Positions 13,586 through 24,602 of a DNA stretch of 64,000 nt are shown here, piece after piece. The notes below the pieces were generated by a model. That model made no database searches, had not been told where the DNA came from, and was given only the letters and a program-made list of their open reading frames with translations. The stretch is from assembly GCA_947650365.1 (NCBI GenBank), contig OX393553.1, positions 40,533,949 through 40,597,948 of the forward strand. Reading direction: 5' to 3'. Position 1 is the stretch's first letter. Every line of letters starts with the position of its first letter. The stretch is from Chamaelirium japonicum (lineage: Eukaryota; Streptophyta; Magnoliopsida; Liliales; Melanthiaceae). The position numbers and the translations under genes were made by a program.

Positions 13586-14624
13586 ATTAGAATGGATTAG
13601 AATGGATCGTGCGAATGAATTAGAATGGAATGGATATATGAATGAATTCCTTCGTACGAATGAATTAGAATGGATCGTATGAATGAATAAGAATGGATCG
13701 TACGAAGGAATTATTATGGATCGTACGAATGAATTAGAATGGATCGTACGAATGAAATAGAATGGATTGTACGAATGAATTAGAATGGATCGTACGAATG
13801 AATTAGAATGGAACGTGTGAAAGAATTAGAATGGATTGTATGAATGAATTAGAATGGGTCGTATGAATGAATTAGAATGGATACATTTGTGCGAATGAAT
13901 TAGAATGGATCGTGCGAATAAAATAGAATGGATCGTACGAATGAGTAAGAATGGATCGTACGAATGAAAAAGAATGGATCATACGAATGAAATAGAATGG
14001 ATATATTCGTGCAAATGAATTAGAATGGATCATACGAATGAGTAAGAATGGATTGTATGAATGAATTAGAATGAATTCATTCGTACGAATGAAATAGAAT
14101 GGATTGTACGAATGAATTAGAATGGATTGTGCGAATGAATTAGAATGTATCGTGTGAAAGAATTCGAATGGATCGTACGAATGAAATAAAATGGATACAA
14201 ATGAATTAGAATGGATCATACGAATGAATTAGAATGGATCGTATGAGTGAATTCGAATGGATCGTGTGAATGAATTAGAATGGATTGTACGAATGAATTA
14301 GAATGGATCGGATACATTCGTGCGAATGAATTAGAATGGATCGTACGAATGAATTAGAATGGATCGTGTGAAAGAATTAGAATGGATTGTACGAATGAAT
14401 TAGAATGGATCGTATGAATGAATTAGAATGGATCGTACGAATGAATTAGAATGGATTGTATGAATGAATTGGAATGGATCATATGAATGAATTAGAATGG
14501 ATACATTCGTGCGAATGAATTAGAATGGATCATACGAATGAGTAAGAATGGATCGTACGAATGAAATAGAATGGATTGTACGAATGAATTAGAATGGATC
14601 ATACGAATGAAATAGAATAGATCG
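13586..14624 (-). repeat. Satellite block 14, minus orientation
   Basis: The left edge is scrambled (13586-13660, partial monomers). An apparent 115-residue minus-strand open frame in this block is a by-product of variant monomers that lack the usual stop. The right 550 bp parallels block 10. Confidence 0.9.
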
Positions 14625-14696
14625 TAATCTAATTCATTTATACGATCCATTCTAATGCGAATGAATTAGAATAGATCGTATGAATGAATTAGATTA
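14625..14696. repeat. Paired short flips (plus 14625-14656, minus 14657-14695)
   Basis: A 32 bp plus insert, duplicate of 12332-12362, is followed by a minus fragment of about 39 bp ending GAATTAGATTACGATCC, where the array turns to plus again. Confidence 0.83.
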
Positions 14697-15212
14697 CGAT
14701 CCATTCTATTTCATTCGTACGATCCATTCTAATTCATTCGTACAATCCATTCTATTTCATTCGTACGACGCACGATCCATTTTAATTCATTCGTATGATC
14801 CATTCTAATTCATTCGCACGAATGTATCCATTCTAATTCATTCGTACGATCCATTCTAATTCATTCGTACAATCCATTCTAATTCATTCGTACGATCCAT
14901 TCTAATTCATTCGCATGAATGTATCCGATCCATTCTAATTCATTCATACAATCCATTCTAATTCTTTCACACGATCCATTCTATTTCATTCGTACGATCC
15001 ATTCTAATTCATTCGTACAATCCATTCTATTTCATTCGTACGACGCACGATCCATTCTAATTCATTCGTATGATCCATTCTAATTCATTCGCACGAATGT
15101 ATCCATTCTAAGTCATTTGTACGATCCATTCTAATTCATTCGTACAATCCATTCTAATTCATTCGTACGATCCATTCTAATTCATTCATACGATCCATTC
15201 TAATTCATTCGT
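14697..15212 (+). repeat. Satellite block 17, plus, with a 275 bp local duplication
   Basis: The unusual junction monomer CGTACGACGCACGATCC occurs at 14761 and 15036, 275 bp apart, with the same monomer order between them, so this block is a local tandem duplicate. It ends at ATTCGTGCGTAAAATGG. Confidence 0.86.
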
Positions 15213-15593
15213 GCGTAAAATGGATCGTACGAATGAAATTAGAATGGATCGTACGAATGAGTAAGAATGGATCGTATGAGTGAAATACAATGGATTGTAC
15301 GTATCAATTAGAATGGATCGTACGAATGAATTAGAATGGATCGTGTGAAAGAATTAGAATGGATCATACGAATGAATTATAATGGATCGTATGAATGAAT
15401 TAGAATGGATCGTACGAATGAATTAGAATGGAATGGATTGTACGAATGAAATAGAATCGATCGTGCGAATGAATTAGAATGGATTGTACGAATGAATTAG
15501 AATGGATCATACGAATGAATTAGAATGGATCGTGTGAAAGAATTAGAATGGATTGTATGAATGAATTTGAATGGATCGTAGGAATGAATTAGA
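15213..15593 (-). repeat. Satellite block 18, minus orientation
   Basis: About 16 monomers, with an irregular one near 15432 (GAATGGAATGG). It turns to plus at GAATTAGAGATCCATTCC. Confidence 0.88.
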
Positions 15594-17540
15594 GATCCAT
15601 TCCAATTTCATTTGTACGATCTATTCTAATTCATTCGTACAATCTATTCTAATTCTTTTACACGATCCATTCTAATTCATTCATACGATCCATTCTAATT
15701 CATTCGTATAATCCATTCTAATTCATTTGCACGATCCATTCTAATTCATTTGTACAATCCATTTCATTCTAATTTATTCGTACGATCCATTCTAATTCAT
15801 TCATACGATCCATTCTAATTCATACAATCCATTCTAATTCATTCGCACGATCCATTCTAATTCATTCATACGATCCATTCTAATTCATTCATATAATCCA
15901 TTCTTACTCATTCGTATGATCCATTCTAATTCATTTGCATTAATATATCCATTCTAATTCATTCATACGATCCATTCTAATTCATTCGCACGTATGTATC
16001 CATTCTAATTCATTCGTACGATCTATTCTAATTAATTCGCACGATCCATTCTAATTCATTCGCACGATTCATTCCAATTCATTCGCACGAATGAATCCAT
16101 TCTAATTCATTCGTACGATCCATTCTAATTCATTCGCACAATCCATTCGAATTCACTCATACGATCCATTCTAATTCATTCGTATGATCCATTCTAATTC
16201 ATTTCTATCCATTCTATTTCATTCGCACGATCCATTCGAATTCATTCGCACGATCCATTCTAATTCATTGATACGATCCATTCTAATTCATTCAGACAAT
16301 CCATTCTAATTCTTTCACACGATCCATTCTAATTCATTCGTACGATCCATTCTAATTCATTCGTACAATCCATTCTAATTCATTCGCACGATCCATTCTA
16401 ATTCATTCGTACAATCGATTCTATTCTAATTCATTCGTACGATCCATTCTAATTCATTCATACGATCCATTCTAATTCCTTCGTACGATCCATTCTAATT
16501 CATACGATCCATTCTATTTCATTCGTACGATCCATTTTAATTCATTCGCACGATCCATTCTAATTCATTCGTACGATCCATTCTAATTCATTCGCACGAA
16601 TGTATCCATTCTAATTGATACATACAATCCATTCTATTTCATTCGTACGATCCATTCTTACTCATTCGTACGATCCATTCTAATTCATTCGCACGAATGT
16701 ACCCATTCTAATTCTTTCGTACGATCCATTCTAATTCATTCATACGATCTATTCTAATTCATTCATACAATCCATTCTAATTCTTCCACACGATCCATTC
16801 TAATTCATTCGTACGATCCATTCTAATTCATTCGTACAATCCATTCTATTTCATTTGTACGATCCATTCTTACTCATTCGTATGATCCATTCTAATTCAT
16901 TCGCACGAATGTATCCATTCTAATTCATTCATACGATCCATTCTAATTCATTCGTACGATCCATTCTAATTCATTCATACGATCCATTCTAATTCATTCA
17001 TACAATCCATTCTAATTCTTTCACACGATCCATTCTAATTCATTCGTACGATTCGTACTAATTCATTCATACAATCCATTCTAATTCTTTCACATGATGC
17101 ATTCTAATTCATTCGTACGATCCATTCTAATTCATTCGTACAATCCATTCTAATTCATTCGTACGATCCATTCTTACACATTCGTACGATCCATTCTAAT
17201 TCATTCGTACGATCTATTCTAATTCATTCGTACGATCCATTCTAATTCATTCTAATTCATTCGTATGTTCCATTCTAATTCATTCGTACGAATGTATCCA
17301 TTCTAACTCCTTCGTAAGATCCATTCTAATTCCTTCGAACGAATCATTCTTACTCATTCGTACGATCCATTCTAATTCATTCGCACGCGAATGTATCCAT
17401 TCTAATTCATTCATACGATCCATTCTAATTCATTCGTACAATCCATTTTATTTCATTCGTACGATCCATTCTTACTCATTCGTATGATCAATTCTAATTC
17501 ATTCGCACGAATGCATCCATTCTAATTCATTCATACGATC
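15594..17540 (+). repeat. Satellite block 19, plus orientation
   Basis: The left part, to about 16266, is unique to this block and contains short 19-mers (AATTCATACAATCC near 15825). From 16267 it is copy 1 of the 2774 bp duplication. It ends at CATACGATCCGTACGAATG. Confidence 0.92.
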
Positions 17541-17647
17541 CGTACGAATGAATTAGAATGGATTGTACGAATGAATTATAATGGATACATTCGTGCGAAT
17601 GAATTAGAATGGATCGTACGAATGAGTAAAAATGATTCGTATGAAGG
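17541..17647 (-). repeat. Short minus block in duplication copy 1
   Basis: About 4.5 monomers including one 28-mer, ending at GATTCGTATGAAGGCATTC. The identical flip is present at 20314-20420. Confidence 0.88.
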
Positions 17648-17930
17648 CATTCTAATTCATTCGCACGATCCATTATAATTCATTCGCACGATCCATTCTA
17701 ATTCATTCGTACGATCTATTCTAATTCATTCGTACGATCTATTCTAATTCATTCGTACAATCCATTCTATTTCATTCGTACGATCCATTCTAATTCATTC
17801 GCACGATCCATTCTAATTCATTAATACGATCCATTCTTATTCTTTTGTACGATCCATTCTAATTCATTCGTACGATCCATTCTAATTCATTCATACAATC
17901 CATTCTAATTCATTCGTACGATCCATTTCT
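17648..17930 (+). repeat. Satellite block 21, plus orientation
   Basis: About 12 monomers, all 23-mers, ending at the rare junction CCATTTCTTATGAATG, which recurs at 20696-20711. Confidence 0.88.
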
Positions 17931-18560
17931 TATGAATGAATTAGAATGGATTGTATGAATGAATTAGAATGGATCGTATGAATGAATTAGAAAGGATCGT
18001 GCGAATGAATTAGAATGGATCGTACGAATGAATTAGAATGGATCGTATGAATGAATTAGAATGGATCGTGCGAATGAATTAGAATGGATCGTACGAATGA
18101 ATTAGAGTGGATACATTCGTGCGAATGAATTAGAATGGATCGTACGAAAGAGTAAGAATGGATCGTACGAATGAAATAGAATGGATCGTACGTATCAATT
18201 AGAATGGATACATTCATGGGAATGAATTAGAATGGATCGTACGAAGAAATTAGAATGGATCGTACGAAGGAATTAGAATGGATCGTACGACTGAATTAGA
18301 ATGGATACATTCGTGCAAAAGAATTAGAATGGATTGTATGATTGAATTATAATGGATCTTAGAATGGATCGTACGAATGAGTAAGAATGGATCGTACAAA
18401 TGAATTAGAATGGATCGTACAAATGAATTAGAATTGATTCATTTGTGCGAATGAATTAGAATGGATCGTGTGAATGAATTAGAATGGATCGTACAAATGA
18501 ATTAGAATGGATACATTCGTGCGAATGAACGAGAATGGATCATACGAATAAGTAAGAATG
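17931..18560 (-). repeat. Satellite block 22, minus orientation
   Basis: It has one more 23-mer than its duplicate (near 17949-17971), plus 28-mers near 18113, 18207, 18303, 18433 and 18512. It switches at AAGTAAGAATGTATCC. Confidence 0.9.
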
Positions 18561-20313
18561 TATCCAATCTAATTCATTCGTATGATCCATTCTAATTCAT
18601 TCATACGATCCATTCTAATTCATTCGTACAATCCATTCTAATTAATTCGCACGAATGTATGCATTCTAATTCATTCGTACGATCCATTGTAATTCATTCG
18701 CACGATCCATTCTAATTCATTCATACAATTCATTCTAATTCATTCGTACGATCCATTCTAATTCATTCGCACAATCTATTCTAATTCATTCATACGATCC
18801 ATTCTAATTCATTCATACGATCCATTCTAATTCATTAATACGATCTATCTAATTCATTCATACGATCCATTCTAATTCCTTCGTACGATCCATTCTAATT
18901 CATATGATCCATTCTATTTCATTCATACGATCCATTCTAATTCATTCGTACGATCCATTCTAATTCATTCACACGAATGTATCCATTCTAATTCATTCAT
19001 ACGATCCATTCTAATTCATTCGTACGATCCATTCTAATTCATTGATACGATCCATTCTAATTCATTCAGACAATCCATTCTAATTCTTTCACACGATCCA
19101 TTCTAATTCATTCGTACGATCCATTCTAATTCATTCGTACAATCCATTCTAATTCATTCGCACGATCCATTCTAATTCATTCGTACAATCGATTCTATTC
19201 TAATTCATTCGTACGATCCATTCTAATTCATTCATACGATCCATTCTAATTCCTTCGTACGATCCATTCTAATTCATACGATCCATTCTATTTCATTCGT
19301 ACGATCCATTTTAATTCATTCGCACGATCCATTCTAATTCATTCGTACGATCCATTCTAATTCATTCGCACGAATGTATCCATTCTAATTGATACATACA
19401 ATCCATTCTATTTCATTCGTACGATCCATTCTTACTCATTCGTACGATCCATTCTAATTCATTCGCACGAATGTACCCATTCTAATTCTTTCGTACGATC
19501 CATTCTAATTCATTCATACGATCTATTCTAATTCATTCATACAATCAATTCTAATTCTTGCACACGATCCATTCTAATTCATTCGTACGATCCATTCTAA
19601 TTCATTCGTACAATCCATTCTATTTCATTTGTACGATCCATTCTTACTCATTCGTATGATCCATTCTAATTCATTCGCACGAATGTATCCATTCTAATTC
19701 ATTCATACGATCCATTCTAATTCATTCGTACGATCCATTCTAATTCATTCATACGATCCATTCTAATTCATTCATACAATCCATTCTAATTCTTTCACAC
19801 GATCCATTCTAATTCATTCGTACGATTCGTACTAATTCATTCATACAATCCATTCTAATTCTTTCACATGATGCATTCTAATTCATTCGTACGATCCATT
19901 CTAATTCATTCGTACAATCCATTCTAATTCATTCGTACGATCCATTCTTACACATTCGTACGATCCATTCTAATTCATTCGTACGATCTATTCTAATTCA
20001 TTCGTACGATCCATTCTAATTCATTCTAATTCATTCGTATGTTCCATTCTAATTCATTCGTACGAATGTATCCATTCTAACTCCTTCGTACGATCCATTC
20101 TAATTCCTTCGAACGAATCATTCTTACTCATTCGTACGATCCATTCTAATTCATTCGCACGCGAATGTATCCATTCTAATTCATTCATACGATCCATTCT
20201 AATTCATTCGTACAATCCATTTTATTTCATTCGTACGATCCATTCTTACTCATTCGTATGATCAATTCTAATTCATTCGCACGAATGCATCCATTCTAAT
20301 TCATTCATACGAT
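18561..20313 (+). repeat. Satellite block 23, plus orientation
   Basis: It joins the end of copy 1 to the start of copy 2 of the 2774 bp duplication. The boundary, near 19041, falls between two ordinary monomers with no spacer sequence. Confidence 0.92.
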
Positions 20314-20704
20314 CCGTACGAATGAATTAGAATGGATTGTACGAATGAATTATAATGGATACATTCGTGCGAATGAATTAGAATGGATCGTACGAATGAG
20401 TAAAAATGATTCGTATGAAGGCATTCTAATTCATTCGCACGATCCATTATAATTCATTCGCACGATCCATTCTAATTCATTCGTACGATCTATTCTAATT
20501 CATTCGTACGATCTATTCTAATTCATTCGTACAATCCATTCTATTTCATTCGTACGATCCATTCTAATTCATTCGCACGATCCATTTTAATTCATTAATA
20601 CGATCCATTCTTATTCTTTTGTACGATCCATTCTAATTCATTCGTACGATCCATTCTAATTCATTCATACAATCCATTCTAATTCATTCGTACGATCCAT
20701 TTCT
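20314..20704. repeat. Minus then plus blocks duplicated from 17541-17930
   Basis: Minus 20314-20420 and plus 20421-20704 reproduce the corresponding pair 2773-2774 bp upstream, including the GATTCGTATGAAGGC switch. Confidence 0.88.
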
Positions 20705-21311
20705 TATGAATGAATTAGAATGGATCGTATGAATGAATTAGAAAGGATCGTGCGAATGAATTAGAATGGATCGTACGAATGAATTAGAATGGATCGTATG
20801 AATGAATTAGAATGGATCGTGCGAATGAATTAGAATGGATCGTACGAATGAATTAGAGTGGATACATTCGTGCGAATGAATTAGAATGGATCGTACGAAA
20901 GAGTAAGAATGGATCGTACGAATGAAATAGAATGGATCGTACGTATCAATTAGAATGGATACATTCATGGGAATGAATTAGAATGGATCGTACGAAGAAA
21001 TTAGAATGGATCGTACGAAGGAATTAGAATGGATCGTACGACTGAATTAGAATGGATACATTCGTGCAAAAGAATTAGAATGGATTGTATGATTGAATTA
21101 TAATGGATCTTAGAATGGATCGTACGAATGAGTAAGAATGGATCGTACAAATGAATTAGAATGGATCGTACAAATGAATTAGAATTGATTCATTCGTGCG
21201 AATGAATTAGAATGGATCGTGCGAATGAATTAGAATGGATCGTACAAATGAATTAGAATGGATACATTCGTGCGAATGAACTAGAATGGATCATACGAAT
21301 AAGTAAGAATG
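20705..21311 (-). repeat. Satellite block 26, minus orientation
   Basis: Duplicate of block 22 but one 23-mer shorter. Single-base differences seen include GTGTG to GTGCG (18469/21219) and GAACGAG to GAACTAG (18528/21279). Confidence 0.9.
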
Positions 21312-21837
21312 TATCCAATCTAATTCATTCGTATGATCCATTCTAATTCATTCATACGATCCATTCTAATTCATTCGTACAATCCATTCTAATTAATTCG
21401 CACGAATGTATGCATTCTAATTCATTCGTACGATCCATTGTAATTCATTCGCACGATCCATTCTAATTCATTCATACAATTCATTCTAATTCATTCGTAC
21501 GATCCATTCTAATTCATTCGCACAATCTATTCTAATTCATTCATACGATCCATTCTAATTCATTCATACGATCCATTCTAATTCATTAATACGATCCATC
21601 TAATTCATTCATACGATCCATTCTAATTCCTTCGTACGATCCATTCTAATTCATATGATCCATTCTATTTCATTCATACGATCCATTTTAATTCATTCGT
21701 ACGATCCATTCTAATTCATTCACACGAATGTATCCATTCTAATTCATTCATACGATCCATTCTAATTCATTCATACGATCCATTCTAATTCATTCGTACA
21801 ATCCATTCTAATTCATTCGCACGAATGTATCCATTCT
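21312..21837 (+). repeat. Plus satellite up to the LTR insertion
   Basis: The right end of duplication copy 2 lies in this block, followed by about 60 bp of ordinary array. The last monomer is broken after CCATTCT by the LTR. Confidence 0.92.
21833..21837 (+). repeat. Target-site duplication, 5' copy (ATTCT)
   Basis: ATTCT precedes TGTGGG and is repeated directly after CCCACA at 22592-22596. Removing the insert and one ATTCT restores an unbroken satellite monomer. Confidence 0.92.
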
Positions 21838-21868
21838 TGTGGGTGCAAATTTTGGCAAAAATCCACCA

Positions 21869-22075
21869 CGGGACCCACCGGCCCTGCCTGGTGGGCCCAC
21901 GAAGACTACAGCGGGACCCACCGGCCCTGCCTGGTGGGCCCACGGGGACTACCGCGGGACCCACCGGCCCTGCCTGGTGGGCCCACGAGGACTACCACGG
22001 GACCCACCGGCCCTGCCTGGTGGGCCCACGAGGACTACCACGGGACCCACCGGCCCTGCCTGATGGGACCAAGAG
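21869..22075 (+). repeat. 43 bp GC-rich subrepeats in the LTR, about 4.8 copies
   Basis: Copies start at 21869, 21912, 21955, 21998 and 22041; the last is degraded after about 22 bases. Each contains CCCACC and GGTGGG as arms around a 10-base loop, and the exact 10 bp palindrome GTGGGCCCAC. Copies differ at only a few positions (GAAGACTACAG, GGGGACTACCG, GAGGACTACCA). The GC content is far above that of the satellite. Since 43 is not a multiple of three, the open frames here are not a conserved protein. Confidence 0.95.
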
Positions 22076-22174
22076 CCAGTGGAATCCCCCAGAAGATGGT
22101 AACAGGGCCCGCAACTTTACCTGGAGGATCCCCAGATACGATAGCAAAAACCGCCATTCGCCACCCGGAATGTC

Positions 22175-22182
22175 TATAAATA
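22175..22182 (+). promoter_or_regulatory. TATA box of the LTR promoter (TATAAATA)
   Basis: TATAAATA is a strong plant RNA polymerase II TATA motif and lies mid-LTR, as expected at the U3/R side. Transcription would start roughly 25-35 bp downstream (about 22205-22215) and, with no element body left, would run into plus-oriented satellite after 22591. Promoter activity is inferred. Confidence 0.7.
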
Positions 22183-22352
22183 ACAGAGCCTTCGAATGTA
22201 AAAGGATCCGAAAATCTGATTTCCACTCTGAGATCTGACTTTCAGAACCAGAGCTTTGGGATTTCTAACCTCCGATCTACCATCTCTCTTTGATCTTCTT
22301 CTCTCTTTCGAAGAGATCAGGGAGCTTTCAGTGACACTCGGCCTGTCGAGGT

Positions 22353-22368
22353 CACTTCAACTGAAGTG
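22353..22368 (+). other. Perfect 7 bp stem inverted repeat in LTR R/U5
   Basis: CACTTCA and TGAAGTG are exact complements separated by AC. In an LTR transcript this would be a short hairpin. It could be chance, and no function is claimed. Confidence 0.5.
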
Positions 22369-22591
22369 TTAGTGAATTCGGGTTGCTCCCTATAGCACGG
22401 AGACGTAAGCTTCGACTGAACTCCGAGATCACATCTCGTGTCACAATTTCTCTGATTGCATTCCTCTGTTTACACATCAAAAGGCTTCGACTTCAATCAG
22501 TAGATCGATCAACGATCTTCGACATCAACCTCGACTCCAATTGACTGGTGCTGCGAGAGTCTTCGGGTCGGCACGAAGATTTTCCCCCACA

Positions 22592-22596
22592 ATTCT
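22592..22596 (+). repeat. Target-site duplication, 3' copy (ATTCT)
   Basis: It follows the terminal CCCACA of the LTR and continues into AATTCATTCG, the second half of the interrupted monomer. Confidence 0.92.
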
Positions 22597-23833
22597 AATT
22601 CATTCGTACGATCCATTCTAATTCATTCGCACGATCCATTCTAATTCATTCATACAATCCAGTCTAATTCTTTCACACGATCCATTCTAATTCATTCGTA
22701 CGATCCATTCTATTTCATTCATATGATCCATTCAATTCATTCGTACGATCCATTCTAATTCTTTCGCACGATCCATTATAATTTATTCGTACGATCCATT
22801 CTAATTCATTCGTACGATCCTCCCTAATTCATTCGTACGATCCATTCTAATTTATTCGTACGATCCATTCTAATTCATTCGCACGATCCATTCTAATTCA
22901 TTCATACGATCCATTCTAATTCATTCATACAATCCATTCTAATTCATTCGTACGATCCATTCTAATTCATTCGCACAATCTATTCTAATTCATTCGTACG
23001 ATCCAATCTAATTCCTTCGTACAATCCATTCTAATTCCTTCGTACGATCCATTCTATTTCATTCGTAGGATCCATTCTAATTCATTCGTACGATCCATTC
23101 TAATTCCTTCGTACGATCCATTCTAATTCATACGATCCATTCTATTTCATTCATACGATCCATTCTAATTCATTCACACGATCCATTCTAATTCATTCAT
23201 ACGATCCAAGCTAATTCATTCATACGATCCATTCTAATTCATTCGCACAATCTATTCTAATTCATTCATACGATCCATTCTAATTCATTCGTACGGTCCA
23301 TTCTAATTCATTCGCACGATCCATTCTAATTCATTCTAATCATTCGTATAATCCATTCTAATTCATTCGTATGTATCCATCCTATTCATTCGTACGATCC
23401 ATTCTATTTCATTCGTACGATCCATTCTTACTCATTCATACGATCCATTCTAATTCATAAGTACGATCCATTCTAATTCATTTGCACGATCCATTCTAAT
23501 TCATTCGTACGATCCATTCTAATTCATTTGCACAATCTGTTCTATTTCATTCGTACGATCCATTCTAATTCATTCGTACGATCCATTCTAATTCATTCAT
23601 ACGATCCATTCTAAGTCATTCGTACGATCCATTCTAATTCATTCGCATGATCCATTCTAATTCATAATTACAATCTATTCTAATTAATTCGTACGATCCA
23701 TTCTAATTCATTCGTACAATCCATTCTATTTCATTCATACGATCCATTCTTACTCATTCGTACGATCCATTCTAATTCATTCGTACGACCCATTCTAATT
23801 CATTCGCACGAATGTATCCATCCTTTGCACGAA
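22592..23833 (+). repeat. Plus satellite after the LTR
   Basis: About 54 monomers, almost all 23-mers. A 24-mer-like GTATGTATCC unit lies near 23370, a 19-mer (AATTCATACGATCC) near 23127 and an unusual TCCCTAATTC monomer near 22820. It switches at CCATCCTTTGCACGAATGG. Confidence 0.92.
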
Positions 23834-24602
23834 TGGATACATTCATGGGAATGAATTAGAATGGATTGTACGAATGAAATAGAATGGATCATACGAATGA
23901 ATTAGAATGGATACATTCGTGCGAATGAATTAGAATGGATTGTACGAATGAATTAGAATGAATACATTCGTGCGAATGAATTAGAATAGATTGTACGAAT
24001 GAATTAGAATAGATCATACGAATGAATTAGAATGGATTGTACGAAGGAATTAGAATGGATACATTCGTGCGAATGAATTAGAATGGATCGTACGAATGAA
24101 TTAAAATAGATTTTGTGAATGAATTAGAATGGATCATACGTAGGAATGTATCCATTCTAATTCCTTCGTACGAATGGATCCATTCTAATTAGAATGGATC
24201 GTACGAATGAAATAGAATGGATCGTACGAATTAATTAGAATGGATCATGCGAATAAATTAGAATTGCTCGTACGAATGAATTAGAGTGGATACATTTGTA
24301 CGAAGGAATTAGAATGGATCGTACGAATGAATTAGAATGGATTCATTCGTGCAAATGAATTAGAATGGATCGTATGAATGAATTAGAATCGATTGTATGA
24401 ATGAATTAGAATGGATCGTACGAATGAATTAGAATGGATACATTCGTGCGAATGAATTAGAATGGATTATACGAATGAGTAAGAATGGATCGTACGAATG
24501 AAATAGAATTGATTGTACGAATGAATTAGAATGGATCATACTAATGAATTAGAATGGATCGTGCGAATGAATAAGAATGGATCGTGCGAATGAATTAGAA
24601 TG
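23834..24602. repeat. Minus satellite with one 47 bp plus flip
   Basis: Minus 23834-24142, plus 24143-24189, then minus onward. 28-mers lie near 23836, 23910, 23970, 24058, 24290, 24340 and 24438. The flip reads GTAGGAATGTATCC in and CCATTCTAATTAGAATGG out, the latter a short palindrome. Confidence 0.88.

Larger units (their letters stand above)
12090..14656. repeat. Diverged 2.29 kb duplication carrying a flip junction
   Basis: The segment before and through the short plus insert at 12331 is repeated with the insert starting at 14625, an offset of 2294 bp. The copies share the order GTGTGAAAG, GGATACATTCGTGCG, GAGTAAG, GAAATAG, GGATTGTACG, GAAATAG and the insert. They differ at scattered bases, so this duplication looks older than the 16-21 kb pair. 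Confidence 0.75.
16267..21780. repeat. Recent tandem segmental duplication, unit 2774 bp
   Basis: Copy 1 is 16267-19040 and copy 2 is 19041 to about 21780. Landmarks pair at offsets 2774 (16267/19041), 2773 (17538/20311), 2774 (17927/20701) and 2751 (18561/21312); the last step is loss of one 23-mer. I noticed only about ten substitutions across 2.7 kb (for example CTTCCACAC/CTTGCACAC, GTAAGATCC/GTACGATCC, ATCTATCT/ATCCATCT), so the copies are about 99% or more identical. Each copy holds the same five orientation blocks. Confidence 0.93.
21838..22591 (+). mobile_element. Solo LTR of a plant LTR retrotransposon, 754 bp
   Basis: The element begins TGTGGG and ends CCCACA, the TG...CA ends with short inverted repeats typical of LTRs, and is flanked by a 5 bp target duplication. 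It carries a U3-like GC-rich half with 43 bp subrepeats, a TATA box at 22175-22182, and a pyrimidine-rich stretch after the expected transcript start. There is no primer-binding site, gag or pol, and satellite resumes at once on both sides, so it is a solo LTR, presumably left by recombination between the two LTRs of a full element. Superfamily cannot be decided from the LTR alone; Ty3/gypsy is common in plant centromeres, but that is not shown here. It is in the same orientation as the flanking plus satellite. A short non-autonomous element is a weaker alternative. Confidence 0.9.

Noticed and set aside
11782-14219. Minus-strand open frames of 90 and 115 residues with SNSFVRSILIHS-like repeats
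   Set aside because: They are satellite read in minus blocks. A 23 bp unit read in triplets gives a 23-residue repeat, and the normal monomer has TAA in one of three phases. The frames stay open only where CTATTTC or CTTACTC variants replace CTAATTC at that phase.
21825-22238. Overlapping Pro/Gly-rich open frames (up to 137 residues) in the LTR
   Set aside because: They result from 43 bp GC-rich subrepeats with few stops. Successive copies are read in different frames, one frame begins in satellite, and several overlapping frames are equally open.
21838-22591. Insertion as a DNA transposon with terminal inverted repeats
   Set aside because: The inverted repeats are only six exact bases, the ends are TG...CA, the target duplication is 5 bp and a TATA box is centrally placed. 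All fit an LTR better.
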